Position numbers and translations under genes: made by a program. Positions 24,593 to 35,904 of a stretch of 64,000 nt of DNA are shown piece after piece. The notes beneath the pieces were generated by a model that was not told the origin of the DNA, searched no databases, and saw nothing but the letters and a program-made list of their open reading frames with translations. Source of the DNA: Perognathus longimembris pacificus (Eukaryota; Chordata; Mammalia; Rodentia; Heteromyidae); the NCBI RefSeq assembly GCF_023159225.1, contig NC_063167.1:21269360-21333359 (forward strand), read 5' to 3'. Each line of letters begins with the position of its first letter. The stretch's first letter is position 1.

Positions 24593-24672
24593 AAAATATA
24601 TATAATATATATAATATATGATATATACTATGTATATATATACATATATATTATATATATATTATGTATATA
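24590..24672. repeat. AT-dinucleotide-rich tract
   Basis: Imperfect TA/ATA repeats over about 80 bp lying exactly between two SINEs. Strongly self-complementary, so able to extrude hairpins; likely grew from the first SINE's tail. Confidence 0.9.
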
Positions 24673-24676
24673 TAAA

Positions 24677-24900
24677 AGCCAGGTCAGATAAGATGGCACT
24701 GACCCGTAAGTCCCAGTTGCTTGAGAGGCAGAAATCAGAGGATCTCAATCTAAGGCCAGACAAGGCAAAAGTATGAGAAGCTATCTTAAAAAAAAAAAAA
24801 TCTAAAAGCAAAAGGTTACTGGAGGCATAGATCAAGTGGTAGAACACTTGCCTAGCAAGTGTGAGGTCCTGAGTTCAAGGCCCAGTATCATCAAGAACAA
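24677..24900 (+). mobile_element. old-type B1/tRNA SINE
   Basis: B1-like half, an A13 run as linker, then a good tRNA-like half ('atagatcaagtggtagaaca', 'cttgcctagcaagtgtgagg', 'gagttcaaggcccagtat'). The anticodon-arm-like part is well kept. Confidence 0.82.
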
Positions 24901-24904
24901 ATAA

Positions 24905-25885
24905 ATCAATGAGATCACACCTTACAGTTTAATGAGCTACAGTTTAGGCAAAATGGCTAGACACTTTGGAGCTTTGTTTCCCCTAAAATGAACAAGGCCA
25001 AGTGTTAGTTCTGTTAAGCTAATGGCCTCTGCTGTCCAGAAACCTTACTTTCCTCTGAGCTCTGAAATGAGAGTATAAATGCTAAGGCCCAGAGCATCCA
25101 TGACTAAGGAATTACTACCTACAGCGATGTACAAATGTTGGGCTCCTAAAGGTCTTAGTTGGTAGATGAGCATATTTCTACTTTATGGAAATCTCAACCA
25201 ATCCCCAACGGTTGGGCAAAGTGGGCTCCATGCTACTGTCATCCCAGCATCCAGGCTGCTCCTGGCAGTGGGAGGAAGCCTGGCCTGTGCTGGGTTCAGA
25301 AGGGGTGCACATCATCTCTGCCTGCTTCCTACTGACCACTAACTTCCTCAGACCCACCTAGATGCAAGCAGGGCTGGAAAATCTGGGTCCCAGGCTGGGC
25401 GGCTGTTTCCAACTGACAAGTCTACACTGAGGAGGAGGAAGCAGATGGATGGTGAACAGTTCTCTTTCTCTGCTACATTGTTTGTGCCAAGGGAAATCGA
25501 AGGCTTGTGCCAAAGACAAACAGTATTATTGTTCAGGGAGCCCAGAGCAGCACCTAGATAGGGCAGAAATAATCCCAGGTCAAAGGTACTTTATATTCCC
25601 TCTTCACACACCTCTGTCATTATTCAGTCCCACAATTTCAGGACTGGAAGAAGCCATGGGGTTCCTCTAGATTGCAGTCTTCATTTTCTAAGTCATGAGT
25701 ATTCAGCCCTGAGAACAAGCAACACTGGATGAAGACTACAAAATGAAACCCAGGTGTTCTGGTCCCCATCCTGACCTTTGGTCCCATACTTCATCTTATA
25801 GTAGCTCAGATCTGTCTGAGAGTGTAACTAATTGGGTTCTTTATCCACTTAAACATTGAAATGTGATTTTCTCTTCCATTTATTT
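24905..25885. other. intronic stretch, no recognised feature
   Basis: Unique sequence, no gene or firm repeat seen. Confidence 0.45.
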
Positions 25886-25889
25886 ATCT

Positions 25890-26114
25890 GTTAATTTATC
25901 TTATCAGTCTTAGGGCTTGAACTCTGGGCCTGGGCACTGTCCCTGAGCTCTTCACTCTACCACTTGAGCCACAGTGCCACTTCCAGTTTTCTGGTGGTTA
26001 ATTGGAGATAAGAGTTTCACAGACCTTCCTGCCCAGGCTGGCTTTGAACCACTATCCTCAGATCAGCCTCCTGAGTAGTTAGGATTGCAGGCATGAGCCT
26101 CCAGTGCCCAGCCT
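25890..26114 (-). mobile_element. B1/tRNA composite SINE
   Basis: Reverse copy: 'actctaccacttgagccaca' (tRNA-like), 'ttaattggagataagagttt' (linker), 'gagtagttaggattgcaggc' (B1-like). Near full length. Confidence 0.9.
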
Positions 26115-26119
26115 CTTCC

Positions 26120-27060
26120 ATTTATTTTAAGAGAATGAAGACCTTAGTACTTGAGGAAGGTGTTTACTTGGGTACCATATCTGCTAACAAAGAAACAGAG
26201 GGAAGGCTAGAATCAATTACAGGTCCAAACCTGCTTTTATCCTGAGAATTTCCTTGGCTTCCTAAGGTTACACCAATTTGCACACCAGTTGCTGATACAG
26301 TCAGAAAATAAGAGTTGGGAATAAGGGCCCACCATCCTATCTCGGACAAGGTGCAATGGAGAGCTATTTGCGGAAAAAGGGGCAGATGAACACAAAGGGG
26401 TGGCCAACTCCATCCTGGAGTGATGGTGAATTTGTGACCAACTTGATGACATGCACAGGGCCAACTGAGAGAGAGGCAGGACGTGGGCAGCACAGGGTTT
26501 TTTTTGGCCTGTACTTTAGGCTCCACATGCCCTTAAAATCTGGCCGCTATTAAGTAACAAACTTGGCTAATGATCAAGGTGTGACTTTGCCATCAAAATT
26601 GCCTTTGACCTTGAACTACAAGGACCCTACTGTGGAATGGAGAGACTGCCCAGGCCCCCGACATGGCTGCCCACCTGGCTGTGTAAATTGCCTGCTGCTA
26701 CCCCCTCCCCCACCATGTCCACCCAGACACACCCTTGGCAGTGGGTGATGGAACACATGGTGCTCCCCCAGATTTCGGCAGTTGGTTTCCAGAGCCCTAA
26801 CCCTGACAGACCCCATTTCCTCCTCATCAACCCTCGTCAGTCAGCCTGCAAGAACTTAGGTGTTGAGCAGATCTGGGAGTTTGAAGGAAGGTGCCACAAG
26901 GTATGCAGCCTTTTTTGAGTCTTGGAGGTAAAAATAGAGGTGGTAATTCTTACTTCCAGGAAAAACTGCTAAGTATTAAGTGAGTTATAGTACATAAAGC
27001 ATATGGCACAGCACAGGTAAGCAGTTAGTCTAATCCCAAGACTTTAAGTCCATCTAAATG
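26120..27060. other. intronic stretch with a MIR fragment
   Basis: Mostly unique; overlapping frames at 26164-26553 and 26563-26918 on both strands lack domains. A MIR-like fragment (+) is plausible at 26915-27030 ('taagtgagttatagtacata', 'gcatatggcacagcacagg'). Confidence 0.4.
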
Positions 27061-27065
27061 GACAG

Positions 27066-27410
27066 AGTTAGCCCTGTGCTGGTGACTGATACCTGTAATC
27101 TGAGCTATAGCTACTTGGGAAGCTGAGGCTGGGAGAATTACAGTGCTGGACAAGCTTTGGCAGAACAGTCCTTACTCCCTGGCAGGAAGCTGGACACAGT
27201 GGCTTATACCTGTCATCTCACCAATGACAAGAAGTCTAAAGTAGCAGGATCACATCTCAGACATTCACCTAGGCAAGAAAGCAAGACTTTATTCTCAAAT
27301 AACTAGTGGAAAGCATGGCTGCAGGAGTACTCAAGTGGTAGGACATTTCTCTCTAACAGGCATAGGTCCCTGAGCTTATATCTTAGGATCAATAACTACA
27401 ACCACCACCA
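27066..27410 (+). mobile_element. two diverged B1/tRNA SINE copies
   Basis: A B1-like half at 27066-27185 ('ggtgactgatacctgtaatc') is followed by a second, more complete copy from 27186 ('agctggacacagtggcttat', 'gaaagcatggctgcagg', 'ccctgagcttatatcttagg'). Confidence 0.65.
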
Positions 27411-27671
27411 CAAAGGCCAGAGTTCACAGTTTAAGGGATAAACTGAGCATTCCTCCCAGAAGTTCTACAATGTCTCCTTGGCTTCCCAGATGCTCTGGGT
27501 CTACAACGTGGACTAGTAACCTCTCTGAGGACACCCTCCAAGGTTCACCAGGTGAACGAACAGGAAGAAAGCTCACTGTGACTGGTGGCTCTCACCCCCA
27601 TCCTGGGAAGCTCTATTGAGCATCATCTGACAGATTTTAGACTCTCAGCCCCATATCTGCCTCTTTATTCA

Positions 27672-27876
27672 ACAATTTCCCTGGTTACCTAGGCACGTAG
27701 CTGAGATTGGAGGATCACGGTCAAAGCTAGCTCCGGGCAGCAAAATCCACAGACTTCTCTCCAAATAATTAGCAAAAAGCCAGAAGCGGAGGGATGGCTC
27801 AAGTGGTAGAGCCTCAGCCTTGAGTGGAAAAAGCCAAGTAAGAGTATGAAGCCCTGAGTTCAAGCCCAAATACCAA
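27672..27876 (+). mobile_element. B1/tRNA SINE, 5'-truncated
   Basis: Starts within the B1-like half and has a well-kept tRNA-like half ('gatggctcaagtggtagagc', 'ccctgagttcaagccc'). The tail continues into a CA array. Confidence 0.85.
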
Positions 27877-27914
27877 CACACACACACACGCACACACACA
27901 CACACACACACAGA
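27877..27914 (+). repeat. (CA)n microsatellite at a SINE tail
   Basis: CA dinucleotides with one CG interruption, directly at the 3' end of the preceding SINE. Confidence 0.95.
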
Positions 27915-27979
27915 ACACAAAGCACCCTGGTCATTGACACAGCCCACCAACAGGTTTGCCTCTACATGCAAATTTTCCA

Positions 27980-28215
27980 GCATTTAGGTGAATCAAACAT
28001 ATTTACTTTACCGATGTTAGGGGCTTGATAAAATCCATAATGTCTTTGGCCTCAAGCCCTCTTCCTATTAATTATTAAACCCTTGTGTGTTCCAAGGGTA
28101 ATTGAATCCATGTTTCTAATTAGTTTACACTTAATTCATCAGAACAATTTTTAAAGGCCTGATGGATGTCCCAATAAGCCTCATGGGCAGTTTAATAAAT
28201 CTTTATTTAAGAAGA
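27980..28215. promoter_or_regulatory. candidate conserved non-coding element
   Basis: Repeat-free AT-rich block: 'catatttactttaccgatg', 'ctattaattattaaac', 'tttctaattagtttacac', 'cagtttaataaatcttt'. Several TAATTA-type and forkhead-like cores in 230 bp. Inference from composition only. Confidence 0.35.
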
Positions 28216-28374
28216 AATTGGACACCCACCAAACTGTCAGCAGTAGTTACCTCCAGGGAGTGGCTGGGACCAGGGGCAAGGCCTGGCGAAGGAGGCCTGG
28301 GAGGCTGGCTCTAAACACTGCTGCACTTCAGGAGACCCTAGTACTTTTACTATTTGGGAGAGAGTGCTTAGAAA

Positions 28375-28376
<2 letters not shown>

Positions 28377-28413
<37 letters not shown>

Positions 28414-28472
28414 TGTGTGTCTGTGTGTCTGTGTGTCTGTGTGTCTGTGTGTCTGTGTCTGTGTGTCTGTGT
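28377..28472 (+). repeat. (GT)n / (GTCT)n microsatellite at a SINE tail
   Basis: Pure GT for about 35 bp, then GTGTCT variants. It flanks the 3' side of the minus-strand SINE that follows. Confidence 0.95.
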
Positions 28473-29205
28473 GTTCTGGTCCTGGGGCTTGAAGTCAGGG
28501 TCTGGGTGCTCTCTTGTTTCTTTTTTTGCTCAAGGCTACCTCCCTACCACTTGAGCCACAGCTCCATGTCCAGGTTTTTGGTGGTTAATTGGAAATAATT
28601 AGTACAGGTTTAGGCTAGTCATAGCAGAAGATCACAATAGCCCAGTAGCTATGCCCTTATGAACACATAAGATGATGCTAAGTGAAATGAACTCCATGTT
28701 ATGGAAACAAGTGTTATACCATTGTTGTAATTATTTTCAACATGCCATGTGAAACTGTAGCTTATTTTTGTTTCTCTTGTATTCCCTTCCTGTGGTTGTC
28801 CCTCCGCTATCACTGCATCTCATCTGAGTACCCTGGATACTGATATACATGTATTAGAACTAGGGAAGGAAAAGGTAATATCAAAATCAAGAGACAAAGG
28901 ATAAAAAGACAAATGATTCCAAAAGCAATACTTGCTTGTAAACCAACTGTGCAACTTATGGGGGGGGGTAGGCAGGGGAAATGAGGGAGGAGGTAACAAG
29001 TTGAACAAGAAATGTACTCACTGCTTTACATATGAAACTGTAACCCCTCTGTACTTCACTTTGACAATAAAGGAAAAAAAATAAATGCAAAAAAAAAAAT
29101 AGAGTCCCATGGACTTTCCTTCCAGGGCTGGCTTTAAACCTCGATCCTCAGATCTCAGCCTTCTGAGTAGCTAGAATTACAGGCAGGAGCCACCAGCACC
29201 TGGCT
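28473..29205 (-). mobile_element. B1/tRNA SINE split by an L1 tail
   Basis: The tRNA-like half and linker occupy 28473-28598 ('ctaccacttgagccacagct', 'gtggttaattggaaataa'). The B1-like half resumes at about 29099 ('agagtcccatggactttcct', 'gagtagctagaattacaggc'). The two parts join exactly where an uninterrupted copy would continue. Confidence 0.9.
28601..29097 (+). mobile_element. 5'-truncated L1 (3' UTR only) inside the SINE
   Basis: Homologous to the L1 tail at 37620-38137: 'acataagatgatgctaagtg', 'caaaagcaatacttgc', a G-rich run (28960-28985), 'tatgaaactgtaacccctct'. AATAAA at 29066-29071 precedes an A-rich tail. It interrupts the reverse SINE. The target duplication is not clear because of A-rich flanks. 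Confidence 0.85.
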
Positions 29206-29433
29206 AGGATGAATTAGTTTTGAAGGAATGTATGCAATGCAAACAAATCATCTAAGGTATCCTGGGAGGGGTGGTGGGAGTCAGGTCCCTGGGAAATTCA
29301 GGGTTCAGTTCCACCTCACCTCTCTCTAGCTTTTGCCTGGATCTGTGTATATACTATCTTCTTAGCTTGAAACACTCTCCTCCCTCCTCCCTCCATGTCT
29401 GCTGAGGAGTCCTTCCTCCAGAGAGCATTCATC

Positions 29434-29665
29434 CAGCTGGGCACCTGTAGCTTGCCTGAAATCTAGCTACTCAGGCTGAGATCTGAAGACTGGTTCAAAG
29501 CCAGCCTAGGCAGGAAAGATCTTGAGACACTGATCTCCAATTAACTACCAAAAAAACCCAAAGTAAAGCTGCTGTTTAAGTGGTAGTCTGTCAGCCTTGA
29601 GAATAAAAAGGTAAGGGATAGTGCCCAGGCCTTGAGTTCATAGTACTGGCACAAGGAAAGGGAAA
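29434..29665 (+). mobile_element. B1/tRNA composite SINE
   Basis: 'agctgggcacctgtagcttg', 'ggttcaaagccagcctaggc', 'ctgatctccaattaactacc', then a decayed tRNA-like half ('aggccttgagttcatagtac'); A/G-rich tail. Confidence 0.85.
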
Positions 29666-29689
29666 GGGAAAAAGAAAAAGGTAGAGGAA

Positions 29690-29860
29690 AGTATTCATCC
29701 ATTCACTCTATAAATATTTGCTAAGCGCACCTATTATGTGCCAGGCACCATGTTAGGACCCACAAAGGAGAAGGAAAGGAAAAGAATGCCTGTAGTTACA
29801 GAGGTCAGAGTCTTGTGAGGGAGACAGACATACATTAAATATTCACACACACACCTAAAA
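29690..29860 (+). mobile_element. ancient dispersed repeat, family unassigned
   Basis: 'ataaatatttgctaagcgca', 'ctattatgtgccaggcacca', 'gagggagacagacatacatt' are wording shared by an old repeat present throughout placental genomes. I do not assign a name. Confidence 0.45.
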
Positions 29861-30129
29861 CCTCAAACAATAGATGCATGGCCATTGGAACTGGTAGGGG
29901 GTGGGTAATTAGACAAAGTGGGAGAAGGGTGTCCCAGCAGGATTCCCTGGGTTGAGGACATGACAAACGAGTTGAGATGTGAAGAATGAGAAAGATGTAA
30001 CCAAGCCAAGGGATGGCCGGAAGGAGGCACCCCTAACCCACAGATGAGCATCCACAAACACCTGCACCCTCAGACCAGACCAGCTTCCCTCATTGCAGCA
30101 TTTAGCATCTTCCTCCGTCTGCCTGATTA

Positions 30130-30270
30130 TTCATCTTCCTCCCCCAAGACACTGCAAGTTCCTTGAAGGCAGATGCTCCATTGCTAAGTGGTGTATCTCC
30201 AACTCCTGGCACGCTTGGTACACATTCAAGAAATGTCAAAGTGCTACATTGAGTGACTCAACAAATGTGA
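30130..30270 (+). mobile_element. L2 LINE 3' end
   Basis: 'caagttccttgaaggcagat' and 'aactcctggcacgcttggta' match L2 3'-end wording. Diverged. Confidence 0.5.
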
Positions 30271-30479
30271 CCAGCCCACAACAGGTGGGATCTCATGATG
30301 TCTTCACGTCTCTCCAACGTCCTCTCTGTTCAGTCCTAAACAAAGACTTCTTCCTCATCCCCAGCCACCTCTTGCCCACCTCATTCCCAAAGGACTCTGG
30401 GAAAAAGACTCACCAAGGACAACCATACTGATGTGCAAAGCACACGTTTGTGGTTTTTTTTTTTTTTCTTTCTTTTAAA

Positions 30480-31560
30480 GAAATCCATCCATCAGCAGGT
30501 CCTTTGGGGGCCTTGTCTGTGATACATATTCATAAGGAGACAGTAAATCTGGCAAATTTGCAGACCTTTACAACTTCCAAACAGGTGCCTAATGCCAGTT
30601 GAGTAAAATCTATAACCAGCTCTGAAGGACTGAAGTTCCATTCTACCTCAGGCTGATGGTGGAACGCATTGTCAGTAACAGAGCAAACGAGTCATAGTGC
30701 CTTCCATACCAGAGACCAAATGTCGAAATGAAGGGATGTTTAGCTATGCTTAACTGGGGCAGTCATCACCAGCATGCTATAAACCCTCTGACTTCAGAGT
30801 GAGGCAGTTTATTAGCAGCATCTCCACAGATTGTGTTTGCTCGTGCTCTATTTGAAAACGTCATTCCACATTAAACTGCAATGTAATGGGAGGTTTGCCA
30901 GCTCAGGAAGGCCATCTAATTGTAGCCCCCCCACCCCGAAAAAAAAAAAAGGCAGGGATGCAAGGATTATTTCAGTAATTCATCCAGGCAGGGCTGACAT
31001 TGCATTATCTGGAAGGCGCTTTGTTCTTTTCCTGCTAATTTCTAAACTCCTACAGCCTCTCCCCAGCCTTTAGGACCAGCTTCTACCCCCTGTTTCCCAC
31101 CCTGATCCATTACAAGGAGAATCGGATCAGCCTCTATTGTAAATTTAATTTCAAGCAGCCAGACGCTGCCTTCTGGCACCTCGGGATGTGGCTGCCTGTG
31201 AATAGCTCTAGATGAAATGGGAGATGCTTTCAAGGAGATGGCTATGAACTTCTGGTGGAGCGAGGGAGGCTTCGGGAGATGAATGGCATCTGCGGATAGC
31301 ACAAGCTGTGCACAAGGGTGCTTCCTAGCACCTCTTCATCAGGGACGCCAGGTGTGGCTGTTAATGTACAGATTCCCTGGGATGCACCCATTCTTTAGAG
31401 GAGGACACAGAGACTCGGATGTGTGGGCTCACTTTCCCAGGGTTGCTTACACAGAAGGAGAACAAGAACCCCAGTATGTTCGGAGGTCACAGCCTTGGCC
31501 CTTGCAACCCACCTCCTCAGGATTCCCCAGAACCAGCATGACTGCCTTCAGAGGTCGATC
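30480..31560. promoter_or_regulatory. repeat-free intronic block, candidate conserved elements
   Basis: Over a kilobase without a recognised repeat. Parts look constrained: 30740-30930 ('tttattagcagcatctccac', 'ttgaaaacgtcattccacat') and 31115-31260 ('attgtaaatttaatttcaag', 'gtgaatagctctagatgaaa'). No exon signature was found. Regulatory function is speculative. Confidence 0.3.
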
Positions 31561-33085
31561 TTTGCTCCTGGCAGACGTAGGTAGCTGCAAAGTATCCTTG
31601 ACCTCAACCTGCAACATGTGATGCAGAGTTCACCCAAAGGTGTCCCCCCACATTGCTGAATGTCCCAGGGCACAGGACAAGACACAAGACTGCCTTCAGC
31701 TGAGAAACACTGCATTGCTTCATGACTTAGGAAACACCAAATGCCTTTGTCTTTTTGCTTATGCGTGTTTTCTACTTCTTTTCTAACATACATATTCCTT
31801 TGGTTCCTACCAAAATTCAAGTCAGTGTATGAATATTGTTTAATTGCACCCTCCCCTACCAACCAATAAGGTAGATATTGACAGAGCCACTCCATTCCCA
31901 GGACACTAAGGACAAGAAGGAAGTGGCCCCCAGCAGGAAAGGGGCTGGAACTTGCACTTGCAGGATTATGTGTACCTCACCACATGGTTCTCCTCTGGTA
32001 AACATGTAGTAGCAAGATGGACTCTGCCTCTCGGCCTAAGAATGTAGGCCTAAGATAGGGAGAAGCTCTCTAGTGAGTGAAACCCAGGAGTGAGCTGCTG
32101 GAAAAGCAGAGAGGGTGTTAAAGGGTTGGAGGCAACTCATCAGCATCCCTGAATAAAGAGAAGACCAGCGTTGAAAGGAAGGGGAGTAAAGAGAGGTACA
32201 TTAGGAATACAGTGAGCGCACAGCCTGGTAAGTTTCAGACAGTAAATACAGAAAGTCCCCAGGTGAGGCAGGCAGAGTGAAGCCTGCAGTCGGCCTCTTG
32301 GTGGTCCTTCTTCACTGCCTGGGAGAAGCAGGGGAAGAGGACCATCATGGGATCACAAATGCACTGGTACATTGGATGCATACATATTACACACACAGGT
32401 GATACATCGCACACACCTACAGCACACACATATACATTTCACACACACGTTATAGACATGCATGGAATTCACTGTACACATTGCAAAGCCACATATCTAA
32501 AGATGAGGAAACTCACTGGTCGAATGTTTGTCTAGCATGTTCAAGGTCTTGGGTTTGATCCCCAACAGCACAACTAGTAATAATGACGGTGACGATGATG
32601 ATGATGGATGGATAGATAGATGGATGGATATAGAACCTTCCACACTAGGTATAAATCTAGGTCTGTCTTCATTGCATCCTACTGTCTCACAAAATGATAT
32701 TGTATGAGGTGACCTACTAGGTGGAAAAAGTAAAAATTCAGGGCCATCAATTCCTGCTCAGCTGGCAAGACACACTTTACTAGAGACTAGAATTCACTGC
32801 AGGCTAATCTGGTCTTCTTTCTGTTTCTCAGCTAGACACTGTGAGGTCGGTAATTCCTTCACTCTTCCTTTCTCCTATTCCTTTTTACAGTCCCCATAAA
32901 TCCCAACCTGACTCTGGAGGCTGCTCTTTCCACTAACAGGATATGAAACTACACCTTCTCTGTTTTTCCTTGTTCTGGTCTAAGCTACCACTGTCTTGTG
33001 ACTAGCCTGCTGGTCATCTGTCCAGTCCCTACTCCAATGCTTTTTCCAGATTGCTGCAAATCATGCCACACCCTCTGTTTACAAG
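31560..33085. other. intronic stretch with short satellites
   Basis: Unique sequence with CA-rich text at 32385-32450 and GATG/GATA repeats at 32583-32630. No gene recognised. Confidence 0.4.
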
Positions 33086-33089
33086 AGCT

Positions 33090-33480
33090 TTATTAGAAGA
33101 GTGGCTACAAAACACCTACAGCCAATATCACACTTTATATTGGGGGGAAAAAAGTAACTATGCCCCTCTTACAATCTGGAGTGACACAAAAATTTCATGT
33201 TCACCAGCAACCATTTCAATCCAATATTGTACCAGAGGTGCTGGACAGTGAAAATCAGGCAGAGGGGAAATACAAGGGATCCACACTGAAAAGGAAGAAT
33301 GACAACTGTTTCTGTTAACAGATATAAGCAAAGTATCTGACCTGAGAATGAATCCATCAAGGTCATAGGATAGGAGATACAAGGTCAATGCACAGAAATC
33401 AGTTGCACTTATACCTATTAGCAATGACAGCCAAGAGCTAAAATTTAAACAATAATTCTATTCCCAATGTCATAAAAATG
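33090..33480 (+). mobile_element. old L1 ORF2 fragment (reverse-transcriptase region)
   Basis: 'cacagaaatcagttgcactt' followed by 'atacctattagcaatgac' is conserved L1 ORF2 wording just after the catalytic palm. The preceding part matches the region before it. Riddled with stops; ends in an A-run at 33486. Confidence 0.6.
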
Positions 33481-33950
33481 AATACGAAAAAAAAAAAGCT
33501 TCATGAGAGAAATTTCCAGCTCTGGTTAGAAAGCCAAGACATAGTACTCCTTCTCCACCTTGCCTGAAGATTCTCATTAAATGACCCAATGTGTGCAGAG
33601 ATGGGATATTTACATCAACTTTAGAAACCCACCCTACATGCTACAAAACACATAAGAATTGGCACAAAACACAGATCCTATAAGGCTCAAATAAGAAAAA
33701 TGTTTGTTAAGCAGGATGCTGACAGACAAATAGAGCTTAAAATATGTCCTACAGCAGTTACTTTAACCACGAGTAGAACAAAAACCATGAGGGGAAAAGG
33801 CAAAGAAAAATTGCATTTGAAGATAGGAGAAAAGCAAGTAACAGTGTGGAAACTTAAAAATAGAAAGCATTAAATATCACAGAAGAGCAAACCTATCAGT
33901 TATCACTGGAGAAAGGTGAGTGGGCTATTCTTCCCTGTTAAAGAACAAAG
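33481..33950. other. A-rich stretch, possibly further L1 debris
   Basis: A-rich on the + strand and similar in composition to old L1, but no diagnostic wording. No gene seen. Confidence 0.3.
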
Positions 33951-33955
33951 ATTCT

Positions 33956-34190
33956 GGCTGGGCGCTGGTGGCTCATCCCTGTAATCCTAGCTATTTGGGT
34001 GTCTGAGATAGGGAAGGCTGTAATGCTAGAGGCCAGCTTGGGCAGCAACAACAACAACAAAAAGTTCTGGAGATTAATTTTCTACCAAGAGCTGGAAGTA
34101 GTGGCCCAAGTCTGTCATCCTAGCTTTGTGGCAAGTACCCAGTGGGTCATGAATGGTGCAAGAAGCAAGATACTATCTCAAAAGTAACTT
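33956..34190 (+). mobile_element. two B1-like SINE halves
   Basis: 'ggctgggcgctggtggctca' to 'gaggccagcttgggcag' with a (CAA)n tail, then a second diverged B1-like piece ('gctggaagtagtggcccaag' to 'gatactatctcaaaa'). Confidence 0.7.
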
Positions 34191-34302
34191 GTGGACAGGG
34201 ATAGGAGAGGGAAAGTAAAGGAAGGGGTGACATTGTCCAAAAGAGGACATACGCTCATTACCTTAATAATAACAATAAAATTATTTTTTTTAAAAATAAC
34301 CA

Positions 34303-34519
34303 GCTGGGCACCGGTGGCTCATGCCTATAATCCTATATACTCAGGAGGCTGAAATCGGAGGATTGAGGTTCAAAGCCAGCCCAGGCAGGAAAGTTCGTGA
34401 GATTCTTATCTCCAATTAACCACCAGGAAACTGGAAGTGGCACTGAGGCTCAAGTGGTAGAGTGCTAACATTGAGCTGAAGAGCTCAGGGACAGTGCTCA
34501 GGCCCAGGGTTCAAGCCCC
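34303..34519 (+). mobile_element. B1/tRNA composite SINE
   Basis: Good full-length copy: 'agctgggcaccggtggctca', 'ttatctccaattaaccacca', 'aggctcaagtggtagagtgc', 'gggttcaagccccatgac'. Tail is a (CCA)n(CAA)n array at 34520-34565. Confidence 0.92.
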
Positions 34520-34569
34520 ATGACCACCACCACCACCACCACCAACAACAACAACAAAAAAAAAACAGT

Positions 34570-34800
34570 GCCAAATAGTGCTGGAAGGAATCAGAGGCTC
34601 ACCCCTATACGACAGCTACCCAAGAGGCTGAGGTCTGAAGATTATGGTTCAGAGCCAGCCCAGACAGACAAATCTGAGAGATTCTTATCTCCCATTAACC
34701 AGCAAAAGCCTGGAGGCAGAAGTATGGCTCAAGTGGCAGAGGCTAGCTATAAGTAAAAATGAGAGCAGGAGGCCCTAAGTGTAAGCCCCAGTGTTGGTAC
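34570..34800 (+). mobile_element. B1/tRNA composite SINE
   Basis: Immediately after the previous copy and in the same orientation: 'ggttcagagccagcccagac', 'tctcccattaaccagc', 'tatggctcaagtggcagagg', 'gtgtaagccccagtg'. Diverged left end. Confidence 0.85.
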
Positions 34801-34802
34801 CA

Positions 34803-34900
34803 AAAAAGTGCTAAGAGGTATGGCTCAAGTGGTAGAGCACCTGCCTAACAAGCAGAAGGCCCTGAATTCAAACCCCAGGACCACCAAAAATTAAGCAAAT
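34803..34900 (+). mobile_element. tRNA-like SINE unit
   Basis: 'tatggctcaagtggtagagc', 'acctgcctaacaagcagaag', 'gaattcaaaccccaggacc': a tRNA-like unit with recognisable A and B boxes, in tandem with the previous SINE. Confidence 0.85.
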
Positions 34901-34914
34901 AAAAAATAAAGAAA

Positions 34915-35900
34915 GAGTAAGGATTCCACTAGGATATACAATGCATATACATTGTAATAGAAGCTACTCCTAAAACAATAACATAGATACATTAAAAATA
35001 GAAAAATTGGCAGATAGTCCCAATGAATACAAACCTAAAAGAAATTTTTTTAAAAATCAATATTAACATCTAATTTAAAGCAATAATCATGGCAGCCTAG
35101 AGACTTTCCACTTTGGAAAAATATAAGACACCCTGTGAAGATTTAAGTTTTAAAAAATATTCATATGCTAAATCTCCAGCATCCAAATACATAAAATTAA
35201 AACTTAGAGCTAATAGATGAAATGGACTGAAACTTCAGTGAAAATGTGAGATTCTCTATAGAGCTTATCCAACAAATATTTTAGAGAAGAAATTTGGAAA
35301 ACTTGCATGCTCCTAGAGATGTGAATTTCTCACCCTTCAGCCATACACTGTGTTCTTTACTAAATCCTCACAGAACCTTTTCCAAAAACTTATCTTACAC
35401 AAAGGGAGGGAAGCCAATCCCTTCTCCTAAGTAGAAATCATATTCTGATCATAATACAATAAAATTAGATATGTAATAATTTCTTAAGTATAAACAAATT
35501 TTACTTGAAAATGTGAAGGGAAAAAATATCCCAGAGTAAAACGAAAGAACAAAATTGCAAATTAGAAGCTCTTTTTGAAATAACAGCTATCCATCAACAT
35601 TTATGGGATATGATCAAAGTTTGTACTTAGGGGAAAATGGCTCTTTGTGTTTTTAATATCAAACAAGAAATAATGGAACTAATTCAATTCACAAAATCCA
35701 CAGAAAAGTAACCTCAGCTTAAGGTAAGTGGGAGGGGAAAAATGGAGACAGATAAAAAGCAAAAAAAAAAAAATCAATACATTAGATAATGGAAAAGGAA
35801 TAAAATTGATAACCGGGACACTGGAACTTTTAAAAGACCAATAAAATAGGTGAAATTCTGGCAAGACAAATGAAGAGAAAAGAAAAGAAACCCACAAGGC
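34915..35900 (+). mobile_element. old L1 ORF2 fragment (endonuclease to linker)
   Basis: 'caacatttatgggatatgat' followed by 'caaagtttgtacttagggg' is the L1 post-endonuclease linker wording; the rest is A-rich on the + strand with many stops. Very old. Confidence 0.6.
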
Positions 35901-35904
35901 ACAG

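Noticed and set aside
24590..24672. AT-rich palindromic tract as a replication origin or matrix attachment site
   Set aside because: It lies exactly between two SINEs and is explained by tail expansion; nothing else supports such a role.
27877..28472. CRISPR-like array or minisatellite
   Set aside because: Simple dinucleotide repeats and SINEs only; no spaced repeats.
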